64,000 nt of DNA from Desulfococcaceae bacterium (lineage in GTDB: Bacteria; Desulfobacterota; Desulfobacteria; Desulfobacterales; Desulfosalsimonadaceae): contig JAQYVU010000013.1 in the NCBI GenBank assembly GCA_030145385.1, forward strand, positions 1 through 64,000. Direction: 5' to 3'. The position numbers were made by a program, and so were the translations under genes. Positions 55,624 through 64,000 of this stretch are shown piece by piece; position 1 is the stretch's first letter; each line of letters starts with the position of its first letter. Below the pieces are notes generated by a model. That model had not been told where the DNA came from. It saw only the letters and a list, made by a program, of their open reading frames with translations, and did not search any database.

Positions 55624-55750
55624 GGTGGCTATGTTAAAAGTTTTATATACAAGGCGTAGTGGTTTTTCAGGCTCGAAATAATACAAGTCGTATATTGAGT
55701 GGCTGAAAAGCTGCTGCAACGCAGTAGATGAAACTTTTAGCGACGCCACC
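55624..55750. repeat. 127-bp palindromic element, copy A
   Basis: The ends are inverted repeats (GGTGGCGTCGCTAAAAGTTT against the complement of GGTGGCTATGTTAAAAGTTT), and internal segments TTTTCAGCC/AGCCTGAAAA also pair. Read in the direction of queA, it begins two bases after the stop codon. Copy B at 62690-62817 has the same length, about 75% identity by eye, and the same position and orientation relative to its upstream gene. Confidence 0.85.
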
Positions 55751-55752
55751 GG

Positions 55753-56817
55753 TTATTCAATAAACATCGCATCCCCATAACTAAAAAACCGATACCTTTC
55801 TTTTACCGCGCAATTATAGGCATTCAGTATATTGTCCCGCCCGGCAAATGCCGACACGAGCATGATCAGTGTGGATTGGGGCAGATGAAAGTTGGTGATC
55901 ATGGCGTCAACGCATTTAAACGTGTAGCCCGGGTATATGAAAATGTCGCAGCTGCCGGTGCACGGAGAAATATGGCCTTTTTCATCGGCAACATATTCCA
56001 GTGTTCTTACCGATGTGGTGCCCACGGCCACCACCCGGCGACCGTCAGTTTTTGCGGCATTGATCATTTTTGCGGTGCTTTCGGATATGATGAAATGCTC
56101 CGAATGCATCTGGTGGTCGCGGATATCTGAACATCGGATGGGCATGAATGTGCCGTATCCCACATGGAGCGTAATATTGGCAATGGATACGCCCATGTCT
56201 TTGATATGTTCAAGCATTTTGGCAGAAAAATGCAGCCCGGCAGTGGGGGCTGCCACCGCGCCTTTGTGTTTTGCGTAAACCGTCTGGTAGCTGGTTTTGT
56301 CCTTCCATTTGGGGTCTGCGGCCTGTTCCCGCTTGATATACGGCGGCAGCGGCATCACGCCGTTGGTGTTCATTACTTCGTCAAACGGTTGTTCACTGAA
56401 AAATTCAAGGGTAAAGGTCCGTTCGTGAACCGCAGATACCGTTGCTTTTAAATCCGGGCCGAAATCGATGCAGGTGCCGGGTTTGGGTGATTTGGACGCC
56501 TTGACCAGGCATTCGAATTCAATTTTGCCGCCTGCGCTGATATTCTGTGCTGCCGCCGCATAGTTGACGATCAGGATTTCAATTTTGCCGCCGGTCTCCT
56601 TGCGGCCGAACATCCTGGCCGGAATCACCGCCGTGTTGTTGACAACCAGCACATCCCCTTTTTTCAGCAGATTTGTCAGAGATGAAAACTGATGATGGGA
56701 AATCTCTCCGGTTGTTTTTTTTAAATGCAGAAGCCGGGACTGGTCTCTGTTGCTGACCGGTTCCTGGGCAATCAGGTCTTCCGGAAGAAAATAATCATAG
56801 TCGGTTAAGGCGTGCAT
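55753..56817 (-). CDS. queA: S-adenosylmethionine:tRNA ribosyltransferase-isomerase
   Basis: A 354-aa enzyme that makes epoxyqueuosine by moving the ribosyl group of SAM to preQ1 in tRNA. Family segments: FLPEDLIAQEPVSNRDQSRL, GDVLVVNNTAVIPARMFGR, KGAVAAPTAGLHFSAKML, LHVGYGTFMPIR, HSEHFIISE, VGTTSVRTLE, and TNFHLPQSTLIMLVSAFAG. The ATG at 56817 gives the normal N-terminus (MHALTDYDYF); an earlier in-frame start adds 14 unlikely residues. It is 13 bp downstream of the DUF2065 gene and followed by palindromic element A and tgt. Confidence 0.97.
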   Translation of the reverse strand: MHALTDYDYFLPEDLIAQEPVSNRDQSRLLHLKKTTGEISHHQFSSLTNLLKKGDVLVVNNTAVIPARMFGRKETGGKIEILIVNYAAAAQNISAGGKIEFECLVKASKSPKPGTCIDFGPDLKATVSAVHERTFTLEFFSEQPFDEVMNTNGVMPLPPYIKREQAADPKWKDKTSYQTVYAKHKGAVAAPTAGLHFSAKMLEHIKDMGVSIANITLHVGYGTFMPIRCSDIRDHQMHSEHFIISESTAKMINAAKTDGRRVVAVGTTSVRTLEYVADEKGHISPCTGSCDIFIYPGYTFKCVDAMITNFHLPQSTLIMLVSAFAGRDNILNAYNCAVKERYRFFSYGDAMFIE

Positions 56818-56830
56818 GGGAATAATCTTA

Positions 56831-57016
56831 TTACATTTTACCGATATAGACGAGAACAAGCCCGGTCAGCATGAGCACCAATCCGAATTTGCGCAGGGCA
56901 TCATCCGGGATTTCCAGGACTTTTTTCATCATTTGCTTCATATTCTCAGGGAACCCGAAATAGGGGAGCCCTTCAATTATCATCACCATGCCGATAACAC
57001 ACACAAAAAACTTCAT
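56831..57016 (-). CDS. DUF2065 (YjeT-like) small membrane protein
   Basis: A 61-aa protein with two hydrophobic helices (FFVCVIGMVMIIEGLPYF and FGLVLMLTGLVLVYIG) joined by a charged linker, matching the DUF2065/YjeT family, including the IEGLPYF and LR-FGL-L motifs. Its function is unknown. It heads the minus-strand run with queA 13 bp downstream. The start could instead be the ATG six codons earlier at 57034. Confidence 0.85.
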   Translation of the reverse strand: MKFFVCVIGMVMIIEGLPYFGFPENMKQMMKKVLEIPDDALRKFGLVLMLTGLVLVYIGKM

Positions 57017-57427
57017 TTTTACGTAAATCTCCATCCTGGCAATTAAACACAGGTGAATACCTGTTAAAAAAACAAATCACTATATCTTTCATCTGAATCA
57101 GATGTCAAAATAAAATACATCGGCAGCAGTTGCAAAATTGTTTTGCGTTTTATTTGAGACTCCCAGCGAACTGAATCACAATTTTCCAATATCATTGATA
57201 AGGTTCGTTTCTATGACAGTGATGAAGAAATACCATGAAAAGCTTTTTGATTTGCCGTAAATAAAGGTTGACGATGACTATCAATTTATCACATAAAAAA
57301 GTCTTATATATAAGGTGTTTTCCGGGAAAAGATTTTTTTCCTGGTGTCGGAATCGAAAAACAGCAGTTTCGGCCAGGCAATCAAAATATTAACAAATTAA
57401 CGATTTAAGATATGTTAAGGAAGAAAA
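57017..57427. other. Divergent intergenic region (DUF2065-queA run and gatB)
   Basis: About 390 bp without a gene. ACAGGT-GAAT-ACCTGT (57049-57064) is a perfect 6-bp inverted repeat immediately before the DUF2065 start, a possible operator or small hairpin. Promoters for both directions are expected here, but none is clear. Confidence 0.4.
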
Positions 57428-58858
57428 ATGGAATTTGAACCGGTCATCGGGCTTGAGGTCCATTCCCAGTTAAAAACCAATACAAAAATTTTCTGCTCCT
57501 GTTCCACCCGGTTCGGCGCGGATCCCAATACCCATGTATGCCCCGTATGTCTCGGAATGCCGGGGGTGTTGCCGGTGTTAAACAAAACCGTGGTGGAATA
57601 CGCTATGCACATGGCTCTTGCCACCAACTGCACCATTACGCGGCAAAGCCGGTTTGCCAGAAAAAATTATTTTTATCCGGACCTTCCCAAAGGCTATCAG
57701 ATTTCCCAGTATGAATTCCCCATTGCCGAACACGGGCATATCAATATTACATTGGCAGACGGCACCTTCAAACGGATCGGGATCACCCGGATCCATATGG
57801 AAGAAGATGCCGGCAAGCTCATTCATGACCCGGGCCGCCCGGTGAGCATGGTGGATTATAACCGAACCGGAACTCCTTTAATTGAGATCGTTTCCGAACC
57901 GGATATCCGCTCAGCCGAGGAAGCCGGGGCGTATTTGCGCCAAATCCGGTCGATCCTCAGGTATCTGGGCATCAGCGACGGCAACATGGAAGAAGGCAGT
58001 TTCCGGTGCGATGCCAATGTGTCCATCCGGCCCAAAGGAACCGAACCGTTCGGCACCCGGGCGGAACTGAAAAATCTGAATTCCTTTAAATATGTGGAAA
58101 GCGCCATTGCTTATGAGATCAAGCGCCAGAAAGCCGTGATTGCCGATGGCGGCCAGGTGGTGCAGGAAACCCGCCTGTGGGACAGCGCCAAAAATCGCTC
58201 CCATTCCATGCGGGGCAAGGAAGAGGCCCATGATTACCGTTATTTCCCGGACCCGGACCTGGTGCCGATCGTCATTGATGAACAATGGATCGAGTCGGTC
58301 AGACAAAGTCTGCCTGAACTGCCCGAAGCCCGAAAAGAGCGGTTTGTCAAAGACTATGCCCTTCCCGTCTATGATGCGGAAGTATTGACCACTGCCAGAG
58401 AACTGGCCGATTATTTTGAAGACTGCGCCAAAAAGGTTAACAATCCCAAAATGGTCAGCAACTGGGTGATGGGCACATTGCTGGGTCTGCTCAAGGCTGA
58501 AGGCAAAACCATTGAACAATCCCCGGTGTCATCCGCCCGGTTGGCCGAACTGCTCACGCTTATTGAAACCAATGTCATCAGCGGAAAAATTGCCAAAACC
58601 GTGTTTGAAGAAATGGTCAAGTCCGGTAAATCCCCCAAAACGATCGTGGAGGAAAAAGGCCTGGTTCAGGTAACTGATGAATCCGCCATTGAAGCGGTGG
58701 TGGATCAGGTGATTGCCGCCAATCCTTTGCAGGTGGAAAAATTTACAGGCGGCAATAAAAAGCTTATTGGCTTTTTTGTGGGGCAGGTAATGAAGGAAAC
58801 CAAGGGCAAGGCGAATCCGCAGATTGTGAATAAGCTGCTTGCTCAGAAGTTGAAGTAA
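57428..58858 (+). CDS. gatB: Aspartyl/glutamyl-tRNA amidotransferase subunit B
   Basis: A 476-aa GatB. The N-terminal kinase-like cradle domain shows [34 protein letters not shown] (zinc cysteines), [53 protein letters not shown] and [12 protein letters not shown]. The last 150 residues are the tRNA-binding YqeY-like tail. With GatA and GatC it amidates mischarged Glu-tRNAGln or Asp-tRNAAsn. gatA and gatC are not adjacent, so the complex is encoded at separate loci. The ATG follows TAAGGAAG. An intrinsic terminator follows. Confidence 0.97.
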   Translation: MEFEPVIGLEVHSQLKTNTKIFCSCSTRFGADPNTHVCPVCLGMPGVLPVLNKTVVEYAMHMALATNCTITRQSRFARKNYFYPDLPKGYQISQYEFPIAEHGHINITLADGTFKRIGITRIHMEEDAGKLIHDPGRPVSMVDYNRTGTPLIEIVSEPDIRSAEEAGAYLRQIRSILRYLGISDGNMEEGSFRCDANVSIRPKGTEPFGTRAELKNLNSFKYVESAIAYEIKRQKAVIADGGQVVQETRLWDSAKNRSHSMRGKEEAHDYRYFPDPDLVPIVIDEQWIESVRQSLPELPEARKERFVKDYALPVYDAEVLTTARELADYFEDCAKKVNNPKMVSNWVMGTLLGLLKAEGKTIEQSPVSSARLAELLTLIETNVISGKIAKTVFEEMVKSGKSPKTIVEEKGLVQVTDESAIEAVVDQVIAANPLQVEKFTGGNKKLIGFFVGQVMKETKGKANPQIVNKLLAQKLK

Positions 58859-58917
58859 GAAGGAATTTAACCTTATCTTATAACGGGTTTTCTGCTTTTG
58901 GGTTGCGGATTTTTTAG

Positions 58918-58952
58918 AAAGCCTCATTACGTCATGACGTGGTGAGGCTTTT
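58918..58952. terminator. Intrinsic terminator after gatB
   Basis: AAAGCCTCA and TGAGGCTTT bracket an inner palindrome (ACGTCATGACGT), giving a long stem with T tracts on both sides. It could stop transcription from either direction. Confidence 0.75.
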
Positions 58953-58973
58953 GCGTGTGTTGAATTTTTCTGC

Positions 58974-59195
58974 TTAGACTCTCTTCTTCAATTCGTAATT
59001 GGCAAGAACTGAACGAAAAGTATCTGCAAATTCTGATACAGACTGAATATTACTTATTATATGAACAAAAACATCCGTCTTGGATTCTGATTCTGTCTTG
59101 TGCATTGCTCCATCTTCCAAAAGACGATAGTAGGTGGGGTTTGAGTTGCTTGAGGTCTCGGAACGGACCTTAAAGAAACAATCACATAGTGGACT
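58974..59195 (-). pseudogene. Unrecognised coding remnant
   Basis: On the minus strand a stop-free stretch of 74 codons has protein-like composition and codon use (for example NSNPTYYRLLEDGAMHKTE and FVHIISNIQSVSEFADTFR), ending at TAA. It has no start codon in its first third and a stop (TAA) just upstream. It looks like the 3' end of a gene whose front is gone. An ATG inside could make a 45-aa peptide. I do not recognise the family. Confidence 0.35.
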
Positions 59196-59303
59196 TTACC
59201 GGGAGTTTACTATTTCTTGATTTTTTTCATTGGATTAACAAACGGAGGCTACCATCTGCCTTTGTTAAAACTTTCGCCTTATGATTACTAAAACTCAGAA
59301 AAA

Positions 59304-60848
59304 TTAATAGGTCAATGTCCTGCTCATACGGATGCCAAGTTTGCGCATGCGCCCCCTGAGCGTTGAAGGGTGCATATTCAAAAGCTCTGCCGCGCCGCCT
59401 GCTCCTTCTATTTTCCCATTTGCTAATTGGAGGCTTTTGACGATGTGCCTGATTGTCATTTCTTCCATTGTCGGGAAATTGGCTGGATCATCTGCTGATG
59501 AATCTGACGCCCTCGGACCAGCACTTGTCCCGGCCAGGTGTGGAAAAGATAAGGGCAACCCCTTACTGATGATTATCGCCCGTTCCATAACATTTTGTAA
59601 TTCACGCACATTTCCGGGCCAGTCATACGATTGCAGCTGTGCCAGGGCTTCCGGAGAGAAACGGGGTGTATAGGAAATGTTCATTTCCTTTGATTTATGC
59701 CGCATGAAATACTCTGCCAGGGCAGGGATGTCTTCTTGCCGTTCCCTTAAAGGGGGGATAAAAACAGGAAAAACATTCAGGCGGAACCACAGGTCTTGTC
59801 TGAACTTCAGATCCTTGACCATGGCTTCAAGATCACGGTTGGTGGCTGCAATAATACGGGCATCAACAGAAATATTAAACTGTCCGCCCACACGTTTAAA
59901 TTCCATTGTCTGAATCAGACGAAGCAGCTTAACCTGAGCATTGAGGGAGAGCTCTCCAATTTCATCCAGAAAAATTGTTCCACCGTCTGCCTGCTCGAAA
60001 TATCCTTTTCTTAACTGACTGGCACCTGTAAACGCCCCTTTTTCATGGCCAAACAATTCGCTTTCAAGAAGTGATTCCGGTATGGCACCGCAATTTAAGC
60101 TCACAAATGGCTTATCTGCCCGACGTGACTTCTGATGAATCGCATTGGCCAGAACCTCTTTACCAACGCCTGTTTCTCCCATCAGCAATACCGGAGAATC
60201 AAGCGGAGCCACCTGTTCGATCTGTTCCAAAGTACCTGACAGGCCGGACTCCATGCCGACAATCTGGCTGTCACCCAGATACCCAAGCCTTTTTTTTAAC
60301 TCTGCATTCTCAATTGTAAGGGACTCGCGGAGTTCATCTATTTCAATACGGTTTAACAGGTTAATGGTGATGCTGGATATGACATCATATATCTCTTCCA
60401 GGCGACGATAGTGTTCATCAAGATATCGTCCCTTTCCAAGGGCAACCAGGCCTAAAACAGCATATCGATCCCTGTCTATCCTTTTATTTATTGCAATTGT
60501 GGAGAATATGTCAGGAATGCCCAGGTGCGCCGCGATGTCTTTTAAAAGTGCACTTTGTTCCGAGTCGTTGATTAATGCAATTTTTTCTCCTCGAAACTGG
60601 ATTGCCTCCTGATAAGCTGCTTTTGATAACTTAACGGTTTCATCAACCAGGACAGCATTATCCTTTGTCACCACTGCCCGGTATCGGGCAACTCGCCGCC
60701 TGTCGTCCATAATCGGAATATTGATGAAGTCTAAAGGGAAACTTTCCTGAAGGGATTTAAAAACTTCAACCAGGGCTTGGTGAATATCCTGACTGTTAAA
60801 CACCCGCAATGATAAGGCGCTGGCAGATTCTTTTAATAATGTGGTCAT
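59304..60848 (-). CDS. Sigma-54-dependent transcriptional activator with GAF-like sensor domain
   Basis: A 514-aa bacterial enhancer-binding protein. Residues about 15-175 form a GAF-like sensor. The AAA+ domain (about 200-430) has Walker A GETGVGKE, the sigma-54 loop GAFTGA, Walker B GGTIFLDEIGEL, and the arginine-finger region FRLNVFPV-PPLRER. A Fis-type helix-turn-helix ends the protein (AELLNMHPSTLRGRMRKLGI). It diverges from a -24/-12 promoter 145 bp away and very probably activates it. The sensor ligand could be a substrate of the alcohol dehydrogenase or ThDP enzyme (inference). The ribosome site is GAGGGGG. Confidence 0.94.
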   Translation of the reverse strand: MTTLLKESASALSLRVFNSQDIHQALVEVFKSLQESFPLDFINIPIMDDRRRVARYRAVVTKDNAVLVDETVKLSKAAYQEAIQFRGEKIALINDSEQSALLKDIAAHLGIPDIFSTIAINKRIDRDRYAVLGLVALGKGRYLDEHYRRLEEIYDVISSITINLLNRIEIDELRESLTIENAELKKRLGYLGDSQIVGMESGLSGTLEQIEQVAPLDSPVLLMGETGVGKEVLANAIHQKSRRADKPFVSLNCGAIPESLLESELFGHEKGAFTGASQLRKGYFEQADGGTIFLDEIGELSLNAQVKLLRLIQTMEFKRVGGQFNISVDARIIAATNRDLEAMVKDLKFRQDLWFRLNVFPVFIPPLRERQEDIPALAEYFMRHKSKEMNISYTPRFSPEALAQLQSYDWPGNVRELQNVMERAIIISKGLPLSFPHLAGTSAGPRASDSSADDPANFPTMEEMTIRHIVKSLQLANGKIEGAGGAAELLNMHPSTLRGRMRKLGIRMSRTLTY

Positions 60849-60904
60849 TAAATTCCCCCTCTTGTCAATGGCAAGCCATAAAACCTGTTTTATTTAACGG
60901 AATT

Positions 60905-60939
60905 GTCAAATACCAAGAGTACGACCTATCATATTTGAC
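60905..60939. promoter_or_regulatory. Candidate upstream activating sequence
   Basis: GTCAAATA (60905-60912) and TATTTGAC (60932-60939) form a perfect inverted repeat with a 19-base spacer. It is centred about 100 bp upstream of the predicted sigma-54 start site, the usual place for an enhancer-binding protein. It is a likely site for the divergent regulator. Confidence 0.5.
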
Positions 60940-60992
60940 GGTCTAAAGCAAGGCTAATCATATAAATATCTGATAGTAAATAGAATCTAATT

Positions 60993-61009
60993 TTGGCACG
61001 TGCTGTGCA
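60993..61009 (+). promoter_or_regulatory. Sigma-54 (-24/-12) promoter
   Basis: TTGGCACGTGCTGTGCA has the invariant GG (60995-60996) and GC (61007-61008) exactly 10 bases apart and a consensus TTGGCACG -24 element. Transcription should start near 61020, giving a 64-base leader to the ATG at 61084. Confidence 0.88.
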
Positions 61010-61083
61010 AAGTTTTTATTGCGAAACAGTGGTTACAAAAATTCTTGTTTGCATTGAATAAAGTGAAAGGAAAGAAAACAGCA

Positions 61084-62304
61084 ATGAAAGCACTGCAATT
61101 TAATGTCAGCGTACCTCAATTTGTTTTGGCAAAAAGCGTGGCTCCCGTGGCCGGAAAGCAAGTTTTTTATAAAGGCCCGTTAAAGACCGTCCAGCTGGCT
61201 GATATTCCAGAGCCCGAACGTCCTTCAGATAACTGGGCAAAAGTAAAGACCATTTATTGCGGGTTTTGCGGCAGCGATTTAAATTTAATTTTACTGCACG
61301 ATTCCCCGACCGCGTCGCCCTTCACCTCCTTTCCCTGTGGTATCGGCCACGAAATAATTGGTGAAATCGTGGAAGCCGGCCCGGGAATCAAACACTTAAA
61401 TGTCGGAGACCGGGTTGCAATCAATCCGGTTCTTGCCTGTGAAGCCAGAAACATCTCTCCAGTGTGTCCGAGCTGCCAAAGCGGTCGTTCCGGTAACTGC
61501 GAAAACCTTGCCGAGGGCTCTCTTCCGCCTGGAATGTTCACCGGAATCAACAGCAAAATCAATGGGGGGTTTGCACCGAGCATGGTTGCACACAAAAGCC
61601 AGCTTTTCAAAATCCCGGATGCGGTCTCTAATGAATCCGCTGTGATGACCGAACCGCTGGCAGTTGCCCTGCAAACAATTTTTGACAACATGCCGAAAGC
61701 TGATGATCAGATCCTTGTAATTGGCGGAGGGGTAATCGGCAACCTGATCATCCAGTCCGCAAGAACACTGGCTCCCAACTGCCGGATATCTGTTATTGAG
61801 CCATCTCCATCTGCCGCTCGTCTGGCCTTAGAAATGGGGGCTGATCAAATCATACCTTATAAAAAAGTATTTAAACAGACCGAGCAAATAACCGGCGCAA
61901 CAGTTTATAAGCCGATGATCGGAACAGAAATTGCCATGGGCGGGTTTCATCGTATCTATGACACCATTGGAAAATCATCAACCCTGAATTTAAGCCTGCG
62001 GATACTTTCCGCCATGGGAACGCTCAGTGTGGTTGGGATCGGCGGGGATGTGAAGCTGGATCTTACACCCATGTGGCTGAAGCTGCAGACCGTCAAAGGC
62101 GTCTACAGTTACGGCATGGTTAATAACAATGGCAAACTGCGGCATGTATTCGAGATAGCACTGGATCTGCTGAATGAGGGAAAAATAAAAGCAGATACCC
62201 TGGTCACCCATAAATTCAGGCTCGAGGAATATAAAAAAATGATTGAAGTAAATTTAAACAAGAGTGAGCACGGCGCAATTAAAACCGTGGTTTCATTCAC
62301 CTAA
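61084..62304 (+). CDS. Zinc-dependent alcohol dehydrogenase (MDR family)
   Basis: A 406-aa medium-chain dehydrogenase. The catalytic zinc site is CGFCGSDLNL plus GIGHEIIGEI. The structural zinc is held by four cysteines in CEARNISPVCPSCQSGRSGNC. The NAD(P) loop is VIGGGVIGNLI, followed by an acidic IEPSPSA suggesting NAD+. It should oxidise a secondary alcohol or diol, or reduce the ketone. An in-frame start at 61000 lies inside the sigma-54 promoter, so the ATG at 61084, with AAAGGAAAG upstream, is used. It is the first gene of the operon shared with the SCP2-like and ThDP enzymes. Confidence 0.92.
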   Translation: MKALQFNVSVPQFVLAKSVAPVAGKQVFYKGPLKTVQLADIPEPERPSDNWAKVKTIYCGFCGSDLNLILLHDSPTASPFTSFPCGIGHEIIGEIVEAGPGIKHLNVGDRVAINPVLACEARNISPVCPSCQSGRSGNCENLAEGSLPPGMFTGINSKINGGFAPSMVAHKSQLFKIPDAVSNESAVMTEPLAVALQTIFDNMPKADDQILVIGGGVIGNLIIQSARTLAPNCRISVIEPSPSAARLALEMGADQIIPYKKVFKQTEQITGATVYKPMIGTEIAMGGFHRIYDTIGKSSTLNLSLRILSAMGTLSVVGIGGDVKLDLTPMWLKLQTVKGVYSYGMVNNNGKLRHVFEIALDLLNEGKIKADTLVTHKFRLEEYKKMIEVNLNKSEHGAIKTVVSFT

Positions 62305-62334
62305 ACCTTTAACAATTTCAAAGGAGAAAAAACA

Positions 62335-62691
62335 ATGAGGTTATCAATTCTACTCATAGCCCTTGCTCAAATCTTAAAAATTGCTGCTGTCACCAACAAA
62401 GCATTCAAGCACTATATTCGGAAAACCAATGCAAAAATCCTGATTAAAACAGCAGACGGTGAACACGCGCGGCTGTTTGTGTTCAATAAAGGCACCATCT
62501 CTTCAAAAAAGGGAGACCACAAAGAGTTTGATGTGGCGCTTGTCTGGAAAGATGCGGCCACGGGATTTTCAGTGATGACCAGCAAAGAGGCGGATGCGTC
62601 TTTTAATGCGGCCGCTCAAGGAAAGCTGAAGGTTGAAGGAATGAGTGTCTTTGCCCAGTGGTTTGAAGATGGGATGAAGCTCGTCATGTGA
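62335..62691 (+). CDS. SCP2-like lipid-binding domain protein
   Basis: A 118-aa protein with a hydrophobic N-terminal stretch (LSILLIALAQILKIAAV), then a compact alpha/beta region resembling SCP2/sterol-carrier domains (AKILIKTADGEHARLFVFNK, then FDVALVWKDAATGFSVMTSK and GKLKVEGMSVFAQWFEDGMK). It may bind a hydrophobic substrate or cofactor for the enzymes on either side. AAAGGAG precedes the ATG and it lies 30 bp after the dehydrogenase. Palindromic element B starts on its stop codon. The family assignment is moderate. Confidence 0.55.
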   Translation: MRLSILLIALAQILKIAAVTNKAFKHYIRKTNAKILIKTADGEHARLFVFNKGTISSKKGDHKEFDVALVWKDAATGFSVMTSKEADASFNAAAQGKLKVEGMSVFAQWFEDGMKLVM

Positions 62692-62817
62692 TGGCGTCGT
62701 TAAAAATCCCATCTGCTGCGTTGTAGCTGTTTTTCAGCCTCCCAATATACTAACTGTATTATCTTAAGCCTGAAAAACCGCTACGCCTTGCATATGGAAC
62801 TTTAGACTTAGCCATCC
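62690..62817. repeat. 127-bp palindromic element, copy B
   Basis: Related along its full length to the element at 55624-55750 (shared blocks include TGGCGTCG, TGCGTTG, AGCCTGAAAAACC and CTACGCCTTG). Its ends are weak inverted repeats (ATGGC.../...GCCAT). It begins within the SCP2-like gene's stop codon and separates it from the ThDP enzyme gene, so it could attenuate or process the operon mRNA. Confidence 0.85.
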
Positions 62818-62869
62818 ATAAACTTTAAAATATTTTTTAATAAATCAAAATTGTTAAAGGAGAAAAGGC

Positions 62870-64000
62870 ATGTCAAAAAAAATAACCGGTGGACATCTTG
62901 TCGCAAAATATATGAAAGAGATTGAAAACGTGAATACGGTTTTTACACTGTCAGGCGGACATATTGAAAATATTCTGGATGGATTATCAGAATACAATAT
63001 CCGCACCATTGATACCCGTCACGAACAGGCAGCCGCTATGATGGCACATGCCTGGTCGATATATACCGGTGAGACGGGGGTTTGCCTGGTGACCGCGGGC
63101 CCTGGATTTACCAACGCATTAACAGGCATTGCAAATGCTCATTTGGATTGTGTTCCAATGGTAGTGTTATCCGGAAGGCACCCCATTCGCGATGACTTGA
63201 CCGGTGCGCTTCAGGAAATGAACCAGGTCGACATGGTTAAACCCATCACCAAATGGTGTGCGACCTGTTATGACCCAAGGCGGATTCCGGAATATCTTTC
63301 CATCGCATTCCGTGAGGCGAGCACGGGCAGACCAGGGCCGGTTTTCTTGGAACTGCCGCCGGACATTCTGTTTGTTGAAGTTGAAAAAGATGCTGTCAAG
63401 ATGCCTACCCGCAGAATGCACAATTCTTCAACACATCCTGGAGAAGACGAATTAAAAGAGGCTGCCCGAATTATCAATAACGCAAAGAAACCCTTGTTTT
63501 TGGGCGGCAGCGGTACCGGCATGAGCTGCTGCACACTGTCTCTCCCATCGTTTATTGAGAAAACCGGTATGCCGTTTTCCCTGATCAACAACGGCAGAGG
63601 TGCCATGCCTGATAATCATCCGCTGTGTATCAATGACGGCGGGTTTAACAGCGTCATGACAGCCCTGCCCCAGGCCGACGTAATCGTTGCTGTCGGGATC
63701 CGGTTTAACTGGGTACTCCAGCACGGTCGGCTGTTTCCGGATGCCAAGGTGATCCGGGTCGATATTGATCCAAATGAAATCGATCGGAATCGACGCGCTG
63801 ATGTCGGGTTGGTTGGGGATGTCAATGATGTTCTGAACCAGCTTATTCCTCTGGTGGATAAAAAAGATCACAAGAAATGGGTGAAGGACCTGAGAAATGC
63901 TTATAAAGCGTTTATGACAACAGAGATTGAACAACGTGAAACCGCTTCTGATCCCATACACCCGAACCGTCTGGTTGCTAAAATCCAGGAAGTGTTTGGC
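62870..64000 (+). CDS. Thiamine-diphosphate enzyme, acetolactate synthase-like (3' end outside window)
   Basis: 377 codons are visible, about two thirds of a usual 550-aa enzyme. The N-terminal PYR domain has FTLSGGHIENILDGL, the cofactor-activating Glu in DTRHEQAAAMMAHAW, TAGPGFTNALTGIANAHLD and PGPVFLELPPDIL. The central domain begins near residue 190 (AARIINNAKKPLFLGGSG, DVIVAVGIRFNW, VIRVDIDPNEI). The ThDP-binding PP domain lies past the window. It could be an acetolactate synthase-like carboligase or a C-C cleaving enzyme. Being under sigma-54 control with an alcohol dehydrogenase argues for a catabolic rather than valine/isoleucine role. AAAGGAG precedes the ATG. Confidence 0.9.
   Translation, partial: MSKKITGGHLVAKYMKEIENVNTVFTLSGGHIENILDGLSEYNIRTIDTRHEQAAAMMAHAWSIYTGETGVCLVTAGPGFTNALTGIANAHLDCVPMVVLSGRHPIRDDLTGALQEMNQVDMVKPITKWCATCYDPRRIPEYLSIAFREASTGRPGPVFLELPPDILFVEVEKDAVKMPTRRMHNSSTHPGEDELKEAARIINNAKKPLFLGGSGTGMSCCTLSLPSFIEKTGMPFSLINNGRGAMPDNHPLCINDGGFNSVMTALPQADVIVAVGIRFNWVLQHGRLFPDAKVIRVDIDPNEIDRNRRADVGLVGDVNDVLNQLIPLVDKKDHKKWVKDLRNAYKAFMTTEIEQRETASDPIHPNRLVAKIQEVFG

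Noticed and set aside
57911-58519. A 202-codon minus-strand frame within gatB
   Set aside because: gatB is unmistakable on the other strand; the frame arises from codon bias.

Overview
The window reads as a chromosomal segment of a Gram-negative bacterium. The evidence is an outer-membrane apparatus (apolipoprotein N-acyltransferase, RND efflux with an outer-membrane factor, a lipid A-type acyltransferase, a beta-barrel protein, several lipoproteins). Family content suggests a sulfate-reducer-like deltaproteobacterium (Desulfobacterota, probably Desulfobacterales): an acetyl-CoA hydrolase/GNAT fusion, a FadD-type ligase, sigma-54 control, a multi-rhodanese lipoprotein, many long palindromic intergenic repeats and moderate, patchy GC. 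That placement is inference; no rRNA or tRNA gene was seen. There is no phage, insertion sequence or CRISPR array.

Layout. 1-4160: the 3'-truncated lnt gene, a long palindrome, a rubrerythrin-like protein, a QueG-like pseudogene, a response regulator-PAS protein with a degenerate histidine-kinase dimerisation region, and a 92-aa membrane protein behind a consensus sigma-70 promoter. 4161-14670: a minus-strand glycan locus with five glycosyltransferases, a flippase, a YfhO-like giant membrane protein and a GT-C-like protein, AT-rich in the middle. 14996-18606: a TMTC-like TPR membrane protein, an EVE protein, a truncated SDR and a LysE exporter. 18701-25235: a tetR-OMF-MFP-RND efflux operon with a palindromic operator embedded in its promoter. 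25578-29554: a CHASE4/PAS histidine kinase, crcB-DUF190 and a TIGR04283-like glycosyltransferase.

29668-38727 is the most accessory part. It holds a lipoprotein with six rhodanese domains, then a DUF2156 acyltransferase followed by two tandem fatty-acyl-reductase-like SDRs. Between the two SDRs lies a frameshifted vestige of a second DUF2156 gene, so a two-gene cassette was duplicated and then partly lost. A small membrane protein and a PIN-toxin-like remnant follow.

38728-51607: MsrAB lipoprotein, LpxL/HtrB-like acyltransferase, YjbQ, beta-barrel protein, HrpA helicase, a GT2, the CoA-transferase/GNAT fusion and an acyl-CoA synthetase. 51804-57016 is a minus-strand housekeeping run (DUF2065, queA, tgt, NifU-like, aminotransferase, Memo), diverging from gatB. 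59304-64000 is a regulatory unit: a sigma-54 activator divergent from a consensus -24/-12 promoter, which drives a zinc alcohol dehydrogenase, an SCP2-like protein and a thiamine-diphosphate enzyme that runs off the window.

The points most worth following are the duplicated DUF2156/reductase cassette, the three-pair rhodanese lipoprotein, the sigma-54 operon, and a 127-bp palindromic element found twice in this window, each time directly after a stop codon and in the same orientation.
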